Shown piece after piece: positions 1-6,713 of a stretch of DNA of 14,059 nt (positions are counted from its first letter, which is position 1; every line of letters begins with the position of its first letter). The notes beneath the pieces are model-generated. The model worked only from the letters and a program-made list of their open reading frames with translations, was not told the DNA's origin and searched no databases. The position numbers and the translations under genes are program-made. Source of the stretch: Spirochaetia bacterium (lineage in GTDB: Bacteria; Spirochaetota; Spirochaetia; Treponematales; Treponemataceae); assembly GCA_900769325.1 (NCBI GenBank), contig CAAGGF010000011.1, forward strand, positions 1-14,059, given 5' to 3'.

Positions 1-76
1 ACGCCACAAGGGCGTTTGCCTTAAGGAAATTATTTAACGCGGCACTCGCGTGCCTGGGGCATCAGCATCCCACTAA
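1..76. other. Window-edge non-coding sequence with small hairpins
   Basis: No gene is supported here. Two small perfect hairpins are visible: ACGCC/GGCGT at 1-15 and GGCAC/GTGCC at 41-54. Neither is followed by a T-run, so neither is a clear terminator. One frame is open from position 3 to 137, but it runs straight through the repeat copy that follows and reads like repeat translation, so it is not called as a gene. Confidence 0.4.
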
Positions 77-128
77 CGGGTGTAAAGACCTATCAGTGGG
101 ATTCCGAAACAAGTTCGGAATGACGAGC
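77..128 (+). repeat. Composite palindromic repeat, left copy 1
   Basis: A 52-bp unit made of a linker (CGGGTGTAAAGACCTAT, 77-93), then AGTGGG, then a perfect stem-loop: ATTCCGAA (101-108), loop ACAAG, TTCGGAAT (114-121), ending in GACGAGC. The linker part also closes a second palindrome, ATCCCACT (67-74) with AGTGGGAT (95-102). The unit recurs at 132-183 and, inverted, at 3858-3906. It is more GC-rich than its surroundings and non-coding. Confidence 0.85.
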
Positions 129-131
129 AAG

Positions 132-183
132 CGGTTGTAAAGACCTATAGATGGGATTCCGAAACAAGTTCGGAATGACGAGC
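132..183 (+). repeat. Composite palindromic repeat, left copy 2
   Basis: A tandem copy of the preceding unit: linker at 132-148, then the stem ATTCCGAA (156-163), loop ACAAG, TTCGGAAT (169-176), and the same GACGAGC tail. A decayed fragment (TTGGAATGACG, about 190-200) follows it, suggesting that a third tandem copy lost its left half. Confidence 0.85.
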
Positions 184-240
184 TGACGGTTGGAATGACG
201 GGGTAGCGGAGTGGGTGAAAAAAAATGACTTTTTATGGGA

Positions 241-249
241 GGGGGGGGG
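241..249 (+). repeat. Homopolymeric G tract (nine G)
   Basis: A run of nine G, preceded by GGGA, lies 25 bp upstream of the likely -35 element of the lipoprotein gene and 123 bp upstream of its ATG. Long G runs slip during replication. In Treponema pallidum such tracts near tpr promoters tune transcription. A similar role here is inference; the tract and its position are observed. Confidence 0.7.
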
Positions 250-274
250 TAAATGAATTTTTGCTTGCTTTTTT

Positions 275-302
275 TTGAAGTAAAATGATAAAATGATATA
301 AC
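275..302 (+). promoter_or_regulatory. Probable promoter of the lipoprotein gene
   Basis: TTGAAG (275-280), a 16-bp spacer, and TATAAC (297-302) resemble a sigma-70 promoter. Transcription would start near 309 and leave a leader of about 64 nt that includes the Shine-Dalgarno-like AGGGGG at 362-367. The poly-G tract sits just upstream. Confidence 0.5.
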
Positions 303-372
303 ATTTCAGGCTTTTTAAATTCGGCTTTAATTTAAATCTATTTTAATATTCAATTCAAATTAGGGGGAAAGT

Positions 373-3300
373 ATGAAAAAATTCTTTTCGGCTTTGACAG
401 CTCTTTTATTATCAATTTGTTTTATTTCGTGTATGGCAGATGAAATTTCAGATTCTGCAAATTCACAAAAAGAAGGTTCAGTTATCCTTTCAATTAAGAA
501 GGCAAGAACGATTTCACCGGCAAAAGATATTTCTTATAAAAATGTACCAGAATGGACGGTTACTTTTAAAGATAAAAGTAAAAAATACAATGACATTGTA
601 AAGTATGTTCGATTTACTGAAGGAAGTCCTACTTCTACAGTTCAGCTTCCTCTTGGAGAGTTCGATGTTATTTTTGAAGGAATGGCAGAAAGTTCCACAT
701 CAGGGGAAACTGCAAGTACACTGCTAATTCCTTACTACGGAGAAAGCACCGTTACCGTAACAGCAACAGCAGAAACTGCTGCCAGTGTAAGCGTATTTGT
801 TGCTCCAAAGAAATCTGTTGGTGGAACTGGGGCTTTTAATTTTACAGTTACAACAAGTGGATTTGGTAATGATGCACCGACTGTTGTGGATTCTTCTAAT
901 CCTATTGAAGTTATAAAAAATTATTTTACTGTAAGTCTTACACCATACGGAGTTGAAAATCCAGATTCTATTATTTGGGATAAGCCGGAAGTATCTGTGA
1001 TTGAAGGTACATCTGATTATACATTTTCTGTTTCTTCAGAAACTTTAGAATCAAAATCAATTCCTTCTGGCTTTTACCAGCTTTCTATAAAATATATATG
1101 GGAAACATACGATTCTAAACAAAATAAAATAACAAAAGACAAAGAAATTTACTACCCATACTATGACTTCCTTGTAGAAATCGTTGACGGACTTCCAACA
1201 AACGGTTCAGTAGATATAACAGTTTCCCTTGAGGATTCAAAGACATATTATGCAACAACAGACAAAAATAAAGCAAGTGGAAATGGTTCATTTATATCAA
1301 TGCCTGGATATTTTGATGATGTGCTTACTGCTATAAACAGTACAACTATTTCTACGGCAAATATTATTATGGTTGATAAACTTGATCTTCAGAATCCATC
1401 ATACCCGGAAATTGATGTTTCAAAAGTAAATGAAGCAGGAAAAACATATCAAATATTCACAAGCAGTGATGTCGAACAGATTCCTTTCTATAGAATTTCA
1501 GGTGCAGGAGAAGGCTGTAATCCGACTATTAATATACATTCATCTGTAACAACTGTAACACTGAAAAACAGTTTATCTTCTAGTGGAATTAGTGGAGTTG
1601 CGAATGTAGTTGTAGCAGGATGCCCTAATTTTGTATTGGAAGATAATACCTCTATAATTATTGATCTTACTGATTGGCAAAGTCAAATAGAAGCTACAAC
1701 AATATATATGCCGGATTCTGGATATAACAGTTACTATGCAGAACATCCGTGCGTTACAGTTAAAAACACTACTGGTAGTCAAACTGCATTTGATGTTAAA
1801 CTAGGAGATGATGCACTTAACAATTCTTGTATAGTTGTAAGTAACAGTTCATCAGATGAAACTTACAAAACAACAAATTTCTATATTATACCTAGTTATG
1901 CAACTGGGGTTTCTACTACAGGAATTCCTAACTACAGCCTTGCAGTTACAAAAGACGGTGTTGATGTTACAAAAGGCACACCGCTTTATGCCGGAGACAC
2001 AGTTGTAATTACAGCAACACCTGCAGATGGAGATACATTTGCACAGGACACAACATTTAGATGGTTTGTAAACGGCAAACAGGTTGAAGCTAATAAAGAT
2101 GATCCTAAGTCATGTAGTATACAATTTGGTGTGACTGAAGGTTCAGATGTTAATAATAGTATTATTTGTCTTGTTAGATATGGTAAAGAATATGCAACTG
2201 CAAAAATTGAATTTAATAATGTAGCAGATAAAACACGAACTTTAGTTTTGTACAACAACACATTAGATACAGAAAAATCTGCATTGTCATATGCAACGCT
2301 TACTGGTAGTTTAATATCATCTCCAAGTGAATTAATTGCAAAGGACAGTTCCACAACCATTGAAGACTACTGTTTTGATGCATCAAACAATATGTATGCA
2401 CTAGTGTACGATGGCATTAATTATTCCATAAATAAATATGCATATAATAATGGGTATAGTACAAGCGGTGTAACAACATATACATGCTCTGAGCAAGCCA
2501 CTCCTTTTGACTACATAGAAGCATCGGATGATGGTAAGTTGTATGCTGTAATTACTCTAAACACTGGTACTCAGTCTATAGTAGAACTTACTTTGACAGA
2601 CCCAACAGAAGCATCAGCAAACGGAACTATAGGATATAAACAGTATTTTTTACCAACTGCGTGGACATCTGGCACTTCTTCTTGGAACATTCTTACATTT
2701 TGTACAGATGGAACAAATTTTTATGTCATAGCATATTTGGTTACAGAATCAGATAACACTGCTACTGCAAAAGTTAAACTTGCTTCATGTACGGTTTCTG
2801 ATTATCAGCTTACTGAAAATGAAAATGCAAGCATCATATTAGATTCTATCACCAATCAAAATCGGGATACAGGATATGTCTTTTCTGAGTATAGTGATAG
2901 TCTTGAATGTAGAGATTTATGCTATATAGAAAATACAGGGGGTACAAGTGGTACATTATATCTTCTTGTAAGGGATGTTGTGACAGAGGGTTATAATAAT
3001 ACTTCATACAGCCGTGGTGCATTATGTATATTCACTGTTTCAGATAGCGGAATAACAGCAGATAAAATCGACATAGGTTATCAGACAACTTCAAGCACCG
3101 TTTCTTATACAGGCAGTTATGATAGCAATCAAGGTATTTATCCAACTATTACAAGAACAACATATTTTGGAGATGGAAGTTCAACATTCTATGGTCCTAT
3201 AAAGTTTGTTGCTAAAAAAGAGGATGAACTTATTATTGCTGATGACGGTTATTCTGTTACAGAAGAAGATTATGCATCCACTGAAGGACATAAACAAGGT

Positions 3301-3432
3301 ACTGTCTCATCAAAGAATGCAGTCGTTACATATAACTTAAATGATGAAACGCTGAACTTTACATCATTAGACGGTGAATATTTTGAAAATAAATATTCAG
3401 GATATTTCTACAGCTCTAGTTTTTATGAGTAA
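373..3432 (+). CDS. Large secreted lipoprotein, function unknown
   Basis: Predicted 1019-residue exported lipoprotein. The start is a lysine-tipped hydrophobic signal peptide ending in the spirochaete-type lipobox F-I-S-C, with Cys20 as the likely lipidated residue; AGGGGG lies 5 nt before the ATG. The mature chain is rich in Thr, Ser, Tyr and Asn and looks almost wholly beta-stranded. Residues about 30-160 look like a beta-sandwich. Residues about 510-615 resemble an Ig/PKD-like fold (A-G-D-T-V-V-I-T-A-T-P, then W-F-V-N-G). Residues about 620-1019 contain blocks of the type D-G-K-L-Y-A-V-I that suggest a propeller-like domain. No catalytic motif is recognised. Codons end mostly in A or T and look poorer in GC than the metabolic genes downstream. 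The gene is a lone transcription unit with its own promoter and terminator, flanked by palindromic repeats. A surface-exposed role (adhesion or substrate binding) is inference only. Confidence 0.8.
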   Translation: MKKFFSALTALLLSICFISCMADEISDSANSQKEGSVILSIKKARTISPAKDISYKNVPEWTVTFKDKSKKYNDIVKYVRFTEGSPTSTVQLPLGEFDVIFEGMAESSTSGETASTLLIPYYGESTVTVTATAETAASVSVFVAPKKSVGGTGAFNFTVTTSGFGNDAPTVVDSSNPIEVIKNYFTVSLTPYGVENPDSIIWDKPEVSVIEGTSDYTFSVSSETLESKSIPSGFYQLSIKYIWETYDSKQNKITKDKEIYYPYYDFLVEIVDGLPTNGSVDITVSLEDSKTYYATTDKNKASGNGSFISMPGYFDDVLTAINSTTISTANIIMVDKLDLQNPSYPEIDVSKVNEAGKTYQIFTSSDVEQIPFYRISGAGEGCNPTINIHSSVTTVTLKNSLSSSGISGVANVVVAGCPNFVLEDNTSIIIDLTDWQSQIEATTIYMPDSGYNSYYAEHPCVTVKNTTGSQTAFDVKLGDDALNNSCIVVSNSSSDETYKTTNFYIIPSYATGVSTTGIPNYSLAVTKDGVDVTKGTPLYAGDTVVITATPADGDTFAQDTTFRWFVNGKQVEANKDDPKSCSIQFGVTEGSDVNNSIICLVRYGKEYATAKIEFNNVADKTRTLVLYNNTLDTEKSALSYATLTGSLISSPSELIAKDSSTTIEDYCFDASNNMYALVYDGINYSINKYAYNNGYSTSGVTTYTCSEQATPFDYIEASDDGKLYAVITLNTGTQSIVELTLTDPTEASANGTIGYKQYFLPTAWTSGTSSWNILTFCTDGTNFYVIAYLVTESDNTATAKVKLASCTVSDYQLTENENASIILDSITNQNRDTGYVFSEYSDSLECRDLCYIENTGGTSGTLYLLVRDVVTEGYNNTSYSRGALCIFTVSDSGITADKIDIGYQTTSSTVSYTGSYDSNQGIYPTITRTTYFGDGSSTFYGPIKFVAKKEDELIIADDGYSVTEEDYASTEGHKQGTVSSKNAVVTYNLNDETLNFTSLDGEYFENKYSGYFYSSSFYE

Positions 3433-3451
3433 TAATTAATTTTTTTCTATC

Positions 3452-3491
3452 GCCCGAAGGTTGATTGTTTTAAACTTTCGGGCTTTTTTTT
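3452..3491 (+). terminator. Intrinsic terminator of the lipoprotein gene
   Basis: An 11-bp stem, GCCCGAAGGTT (3452-3462) with AACTTTCGGGC (3473-3483) containing one G-T wobble, is followed directly by eight T. It lies 19 nt after the stop codon at 3430-3432. Confidence 0.9.
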
Positions 3492-3492
3492 A

Positions 3493-3801
3493 TTGTTTGT
3501 ACTTTTCTGCGGAAACTAAATAAAAATTATTCTTTGGCTAAATCTTATTTTTTTATGACATTTAAACAAAGAATAAATGCAAATTGTTTATGGCTGTCGC
3601 AGGGTAGGCAAGACTTTTTAATCAATTAATTTTTTAATGATGATTTTGCTTTCAAAGCAACCAAAGCGTCAGCTGACACTCCACAAAGTATGGAAAGCCT
3701 GTTTACAAACCGTAACATGACACGAAACGAAATCTTTCCAGTAAGAAAATCTGTTTGATTTTATTTTCAGAAATTCAATTAATCGTATAAACTGTCACCC
3801 C
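3493..3801. other. Intergenic stretch without a convincing gene
   Basis: About 300 bases between the terminator and the repeat cluster. Two things stand out, neither strong enough to call. A 14-codon reading from ATG 3577 gives MQIVYGCRRVGKTF, like the Walker A start of an AAA-type ATPase, and then stops. The stretch 3627-3757 is open on both strands for 42-44 codons and contains the palindrome GTCAGCTGAC (3668-3677). It may be a decayed gene or another dispersed repeat. Confidence 0.4.
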
Positions 3802-3844
3802 TATACACTACGGATTCTGAAACAAGTTCAGAATGACATTAGAC
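3802..3844 (+). repeat. 43-bp direct repeat with palindrome, copy 1
   Basis: Contains the stem ATTCTGAA (3814-3821), loop ACAAG, TTCAGAAT (3827-3834) and the tail GACATTAGAC. The whole 43-bp stretch recurs at 4004-4046 with one mismatch (A versus G at the tenth base). Confidence 0.85.
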
Positions 3845-3857
3845 CCAAAGTCAAAAC

Positions 3858-3906
3858 TGTCATCCCGAACTCGTTTCGGGATCCCACTAATAGGTCTTTA
3901 CAACCG
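3858..3906 (-). repeat. Composite palindromic repeat, inverted copy
   Basis: Read on the minus strand this is the same composite unit as at 77-128: linker, AGTGGG, then a stem-loop. The stem is ATCCCGAA (3862-3869), loop CTCGT, TTCGGGAT (3875-3882). The linker part (3881-3906) matches the reverse complement of 77-102 at 24 of 26 positions, so the lipoprotein gene sits between inverted copies about 3.8 kb apart. Confidence 0.85.
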
Positions 3907-3913
3907 CTAGAGA

Positions 3914-3940
3914 GATGCTGAATCAAGTTCAGCATGACAG
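3914..3940 (+). repeat. Palindromic repeat, GCTGAA variant
   Basis: Stem ATGCTGAA (3915-3922), loop TCAAG, TTCAGCAT (3928-3935), then GACAG. It is the same family as its neighbours but with a different, still fully paired stem. Confidence 0.8.
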
Positions 3941-3969
3941 TATCCAATGTCATTACCACAGCAATCTTT

Positions 3970-3994
3970 GTCATCCCGAACTCGTTTCGGGATC
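3970..3994 (-). repeat. Palindromic repeat, CCCGAA variant
   Basis: Stem ATCCCGAA (3973-3980), loop CTCGT, TTCGGGAT (3986-3993). The 25 bases are identical to 3859-3883, but the linker part is missing, so the palindrome can occur without the linker. Confidence 0.8.
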
Positions 3995-4003
3995 TATACG
4001 CTA

Positions 4004-4046
4004 TATACACTGCGGATTCTGAAACAAGTTCAGAATGACATTAGAC
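4004..4046 (+). repeat. 43-bp direct repeat with palindrome, copy 2
   Basis: Near-identical partner of 3802-3844. Stem ATTCTGAA (4016-4023), loop ACAAG, TTCAGAAT (4029-4036), same TATACACT lead and GACATTAGAC tail. It ends 71 bp before the PASTA gene. Confidence 0.85.
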
Positions 4047-4105
4047 ATTCGATTTTAGACAACCTCTCTTCATTCTTAAATCTTCCCTATAAAGAAAAAA
4101 TCTGT

Positions 4106-4111
4106 TAATAT
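4106..4111 (+). promoter_or_regulatory. Possible -10 element for the PASTA gene
   Basis: TAATAT lies six bases before the ATG, and there is no clear Shine-Dalgarno sequence, so transcription could begin at the start codon. The -35 position (TTCCCT, 4083-4088) is poor. The element is therefore tentative. Confidence 0.3.
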
Positions 4112-4117
4112 GAAAAT

Positions 4118-5176
4118 ATGAAAATAATTGAAAAGTTAAAAGAAAAGAAAGTTTTTCATAAAATCAGAAATATTTTTACAAAAAAAAGTGTCTGCGAATA
4201 TTTTGAAAATCTTCAGGCGGGCGGAAAGAGTGTAGCATTTACGCTGATTTTTGCTTTTATTCTGATGGTTTTGATTTGTCTTGCAGTATTTTTTAATTAT
4301 GTTCGCGGACCAGAGCGTGTTCTTGTTCCTGAAGTGCGCGGGAAAAATCTTCGCGAGGCTTTAATCGAAATGCAGAGCCGTGAACTTTATCCAAAAATCA
4401 CGCAGCGTTATTCAGATAATCCTGACGATGAAAACACAATTTTGGAACAGTCGCCAAGTGCAGGTTCAATCGTTCGCGGATACAGCCGTGTAAATCTTGT
4501 TGTAAGTCGTGGTGTTGTTGTTCAGGAATTAGAAAATTATGTCGGTCAAAATTTTGATGAAGTTAAAATGAACATTCAGACGACATTTGCAGGCTCTTCA
4601 AATCCTTTAATCGTCATTTCAGCACCGGAATACAAAGGCGACCTTTCAGCAGCCGGAACAATTCTTGAGCAGGATCCGCCGGAAGGAACAAAAATCTCTG
4701 AGCCGATTACTTTAAAACTTGTCGTAAGCCGCGGACCAAATTTTGACAACACAAGAGTTCCGTATTTAATCGGTAAAAATATTGAACAGATGCAGTCTCA
4801 GATGGCAGGAAGCCGCGTTATTTACGATTTTGAAACTCATTTTGCATCAGGCGATGAAAAGGCGGGAACTGTCACTTCTCAGCAGAGTTTTGATTCAGAA
4901 TTCGTAAAAAATTATTCAAGAATGACTGTTGAACTTGCACTTCCACGAGGGCAGATTGACGGCAAGGTTTGCGGAATTTTCACTGATTCGCTTATAAATT
5001 ATCCATATCCTGTTCAAATGCGTTTGGATGCTGCCGACAAAGACGGAAATATCCGCACGGTTGTAAATTTCCTTCACATCGGTGGAAAAGTTACAATTCC
5101 GTATATAGAAGAAAAAGGCACTGTCCTCACGCTTTATGTCAGCGGAAAAGCGTCTAAAAAAATTACTGTAAATTAG
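4118..5176 (+). CDS. Membrane-anchored PASTA-domain protein
   Basis: Predicted 352-residue single-pass protein with a basic cytoplasmic tail (1-38), one membrane segment (about 39-61) and an extracytoplasmic part. The latter has three PASTA-like repeats at about 68-132, 133-206 and 212-278. Each opens with V-P-x-x-x-G-x-N or a variant and ends in V-V-S-R-G or L-P-R-G; repeats 1 and 2 carry the Q-x-P-x-x-G turn (Q-S-P-S-A-G, Q-D-P-P-E-G). A strand-rich tail follows (279-352). PASTA domains are known to bind peptidoglycan or muropeptides, usually on Ser/Thr kinases or penicillin-binding proteins, but no kinase or transpeptidase domain is present here. A cell-wall binding or scaffolding role is inferred. 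It heads a compact run: its stop TAG is part of the ribosome-binding site of the next gene, 8 bp away. The start at 4118 is the only in-frame choice nearby, since the ATG at 4110 runs into TGA. Confidence 0.85.
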   Translation: MKIIEKLKEKKVFHKIRNIFTKKSVCEYFENLQAGGKSVAFTLIFAFILMVLICLAVFFNYVRGPERVLVPEVRGKNLREALIEMQSRELYPKITQRYSDNPDDENTILEQSPSAGSIVRGYSRVNLVVSRGVVVQELENYVGQNFDEVKMNIQTTFAGSSNPLIVISAPEYKGDLSAAGTILEQDPPEGTKISEPITLKLVVSRGPNFDNTRVPYLIGKNIEQMQSQMAGSRVIYDFETHFASGDEKAGTVTSQQSFDSEFVKNYSRMTVELALPRGQIDGKVCGIFTDSLINYPYPVQMRLDAADKDGNIRTVVNFLHIGGKVTIPYIEEKGTVLTLYVSGKASKKITVN

Positions 5177-5184
5177 GAAAAATT

Positions 5185-6678
5185 ATGCAATCGCCAAAAA
5201 TTTGTCTTTCGCTTACCTGCAAAACTTTGCGTGAAGATGTTGAATTAATAAAAAAATACCGCGATTATATCGATATTGCAGAACTTCGTGTCGATCACCT
5301 TTCAGAAGAAGAACAGCTTTCTGTAAGAAATTTTCCGAGTATGATTGATGTTCCGTGCATTCTTACGATTCGGCGTACTCAGGAAGGTGGTGCTTTTTCC
5401 GGGAACGAATTTTCCAGAACGACTTTGTTTGCCCGTGCCCTTGCGTTTGCAGATACAGATCCTTCAAAAAATTTTGCGTATGTAGATTTTGAAACCGATT
5501 TCAATGTTCCAAGTCTTTTAGATGCGGCTTCGGCGTTCGGTGTAAAAATCATCCGTTCTTATCATAAATTTGACGGGCCTGTTGAAAATCTTGCGGATGA
5601 AATCATAAAAATGCGCCAGTCTCCAAACGAAATTCCAAAAATCGCATTTATGCCAAAGAAGTTGAGCGATGTTACAAATCTTTACCGCGAAGTAAAAAAA
5701 CTCCACGACCAGCAGTACATCGTCTGTGCAATGGGGAATATGGGATTTTCTACCCGAGTTCTCGCATATAAAACAGGTTCTTTCCTGACTTACACATCTC
5801 CTGAGTCAACTTTAAAAAATGTTCCGGGAATCGGGCATACTGATCCAAAAACTTTAATCGACCTTTACAATTTCCGCAACTTAAACAGAGAAACAAAAAT
5901 TTTTGCGGTAACCGGGTATCCGTTGAAAGTTACTTCAAGCCCAAAAATTCACAATGCAGGATATAAAAATCATAATCTGAATGCAGTTTTTATTCCGCTT
6001 CCGTCAACCTCTATCGAAGAATCTTTTGATTTTGCAGATGAAGTCGGTCTTTCCGGGATGGCAGTTACAGTTCCGTATAAAGAAAAAATGCTCGACATTC
6101 TCGACGAAGTTGATATGCAGGTTGGTGAAATCGGGGCATGCAATACTGTATTTAAAGTTGATGGCCGCTGGATTGGACGGAACACAGATTGTTTTGGAGT
6201 GATGTGCGCTCTTCGTGAATTTCTTGGCGAACACAAATTGAAACGCAAAAAAGTTGCAATTATCGGGGCAGGTGGTGCTGCAAAGGCTGTTTGTTACGCG
6301 GTTAAGCAGATGGGCGGAAAAGCGTGCATTTTTAACAGAACTCTCGACCACGCAAAAATGCTTGCCGATAGGTTCGGTTTTGAGTACGCTCCATTAGCAG
6401 AAAGTTCTGCGGCAATCTTAGACCGTTATTCAGATTTGATAATTCAGACTACAAATGTCGGAATGCATTCAACGGAACCTTCAAATAAAGAAAACAATCC
6501 AATCTGGTTTTATAAATTCCGGGGCACAGAAAAACTTATGGATATAATTTACGACCCGGAAGAAACGCCTGTGATGAAAAAAGCAAAAGATGCCGGATGC
6601 AGCGTTTGTAACGGTTTTCCAATGCTTCGTTATCAGGGTGAAAAACAGTTCAAATTTTTTACGGGAATCGATTATTAG
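5185..6678 (+). CDS. aroDE: Bifunctional 3-dehydroquinate dehydratase / shikimate dehydrogenase
   Basis: A fused 497-residue enzyme for steps 3 and 4 of the shikimate pathway (3-dehydroquinate to 3-dehydroshikimate, then to shikimate with NADPH). Residues about 1-235 are a type I dehydroquinase: E-L-R-V-D at 33-37, catalytic His127 (S-Y-H-K-F) and the Schiff-base Lys152 (I-P-K-I-A-F-M-P). Residues about 238-497 are the dehydrogenase: V-T-V-P-Y-K with Lys299, N320, N-T-D with Asp335, the NADP loop G-A-G-G-A-A (361-366), N-R-T at 384-386 and Q484 near the end. Oddities: the usual A-P-G-Q of the dehydratase reads V-P-G-I (Gln to Ile216), and the usual H-S-x-S-P of the dehydrogenase reads V-T-S-S-P (249-253). 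Such fusions are known in chlamydiae and plants. The start is set by AGGA 6 nt before the ATG. It is probably co-transcribed with its neighbours. Confidence 0.95.
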   Translation: MQSPKICLSLTCKTLREDVELIKKYRDYIDIAELRVDHLSEEEQLSVRNFPSMIDVPCILTIRRTQEGGAFSGNEFSRTTLFARALAFADTDPSKNFAYVDFETDFNVPSLLDAASAFGVKIIRSYHKFDGPVENLADEIIKMRQSPNEIPKIAFMPKKLSDVTNLYREVKKLHDQQYIVCAMGNMGFSTRVLAYKTGSFLTYTSPESTLKNVPGIGHTDPKTLIDLYNFRNLNRETKIFAVTGYPLKVTSSPKIHNAGYKNHNLNAVFIPLPSTSIEESFDFADEVGLSGMAVTVPYKEKMLDILDEVDMQVGEIGACNTVFKVDGRWIGRNTDCFGVMCALREFLGEHKLKRKKVAIIGAGGAAKAVCYAVKQMGGKACIFNRTLDHAKMLADRFGFEYAPLAESSAAILDRYSDLIIQTTNVGMHSTEPSNKENNPIWFYKFRGTEKLMDIIYDPEETPVMKKAKDAGCSVCNGFPMLRYQGEKQFKFFTGIDY

Positions 6679-6713
6679 TCGGCTTTCAAAATTCAATATA
6701 AATGGGAAAAATT

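Noticed and set aside
3..137. Open frame at the window start that could be the 3' end of an upstream gene
   Set aside because: It reads through a palindromic repeat and has no recognisable protein content outside it.
3828..4010. 60-codon minus-strand open frame containing S-R-N-E-F-G-M-T twice
   Set aside because: It lies wholly within the palindromic repeats; the repeated peptide is just their translation, and there is no ribosome-binding site.
77..4046. CRISPR array
   Set aside because: The repeats are in both orientations, spacing is irregular, spacers are not of uniform length, and no cas gene is present.
5970..6351. Overlapping long frames inside aroDE on both strands
   Set aside because: They lie inside a well-conserved enzyme and have no family resemblance, so they are shadow frames.
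6702..6713. Earlier ATG for rpiA
   Set aside because: It has no Shine-Dalgarno sequence, whereas ATG 6714 has GGGA at the same spacing as the aroDE start; the extra four residues are not part of the family.
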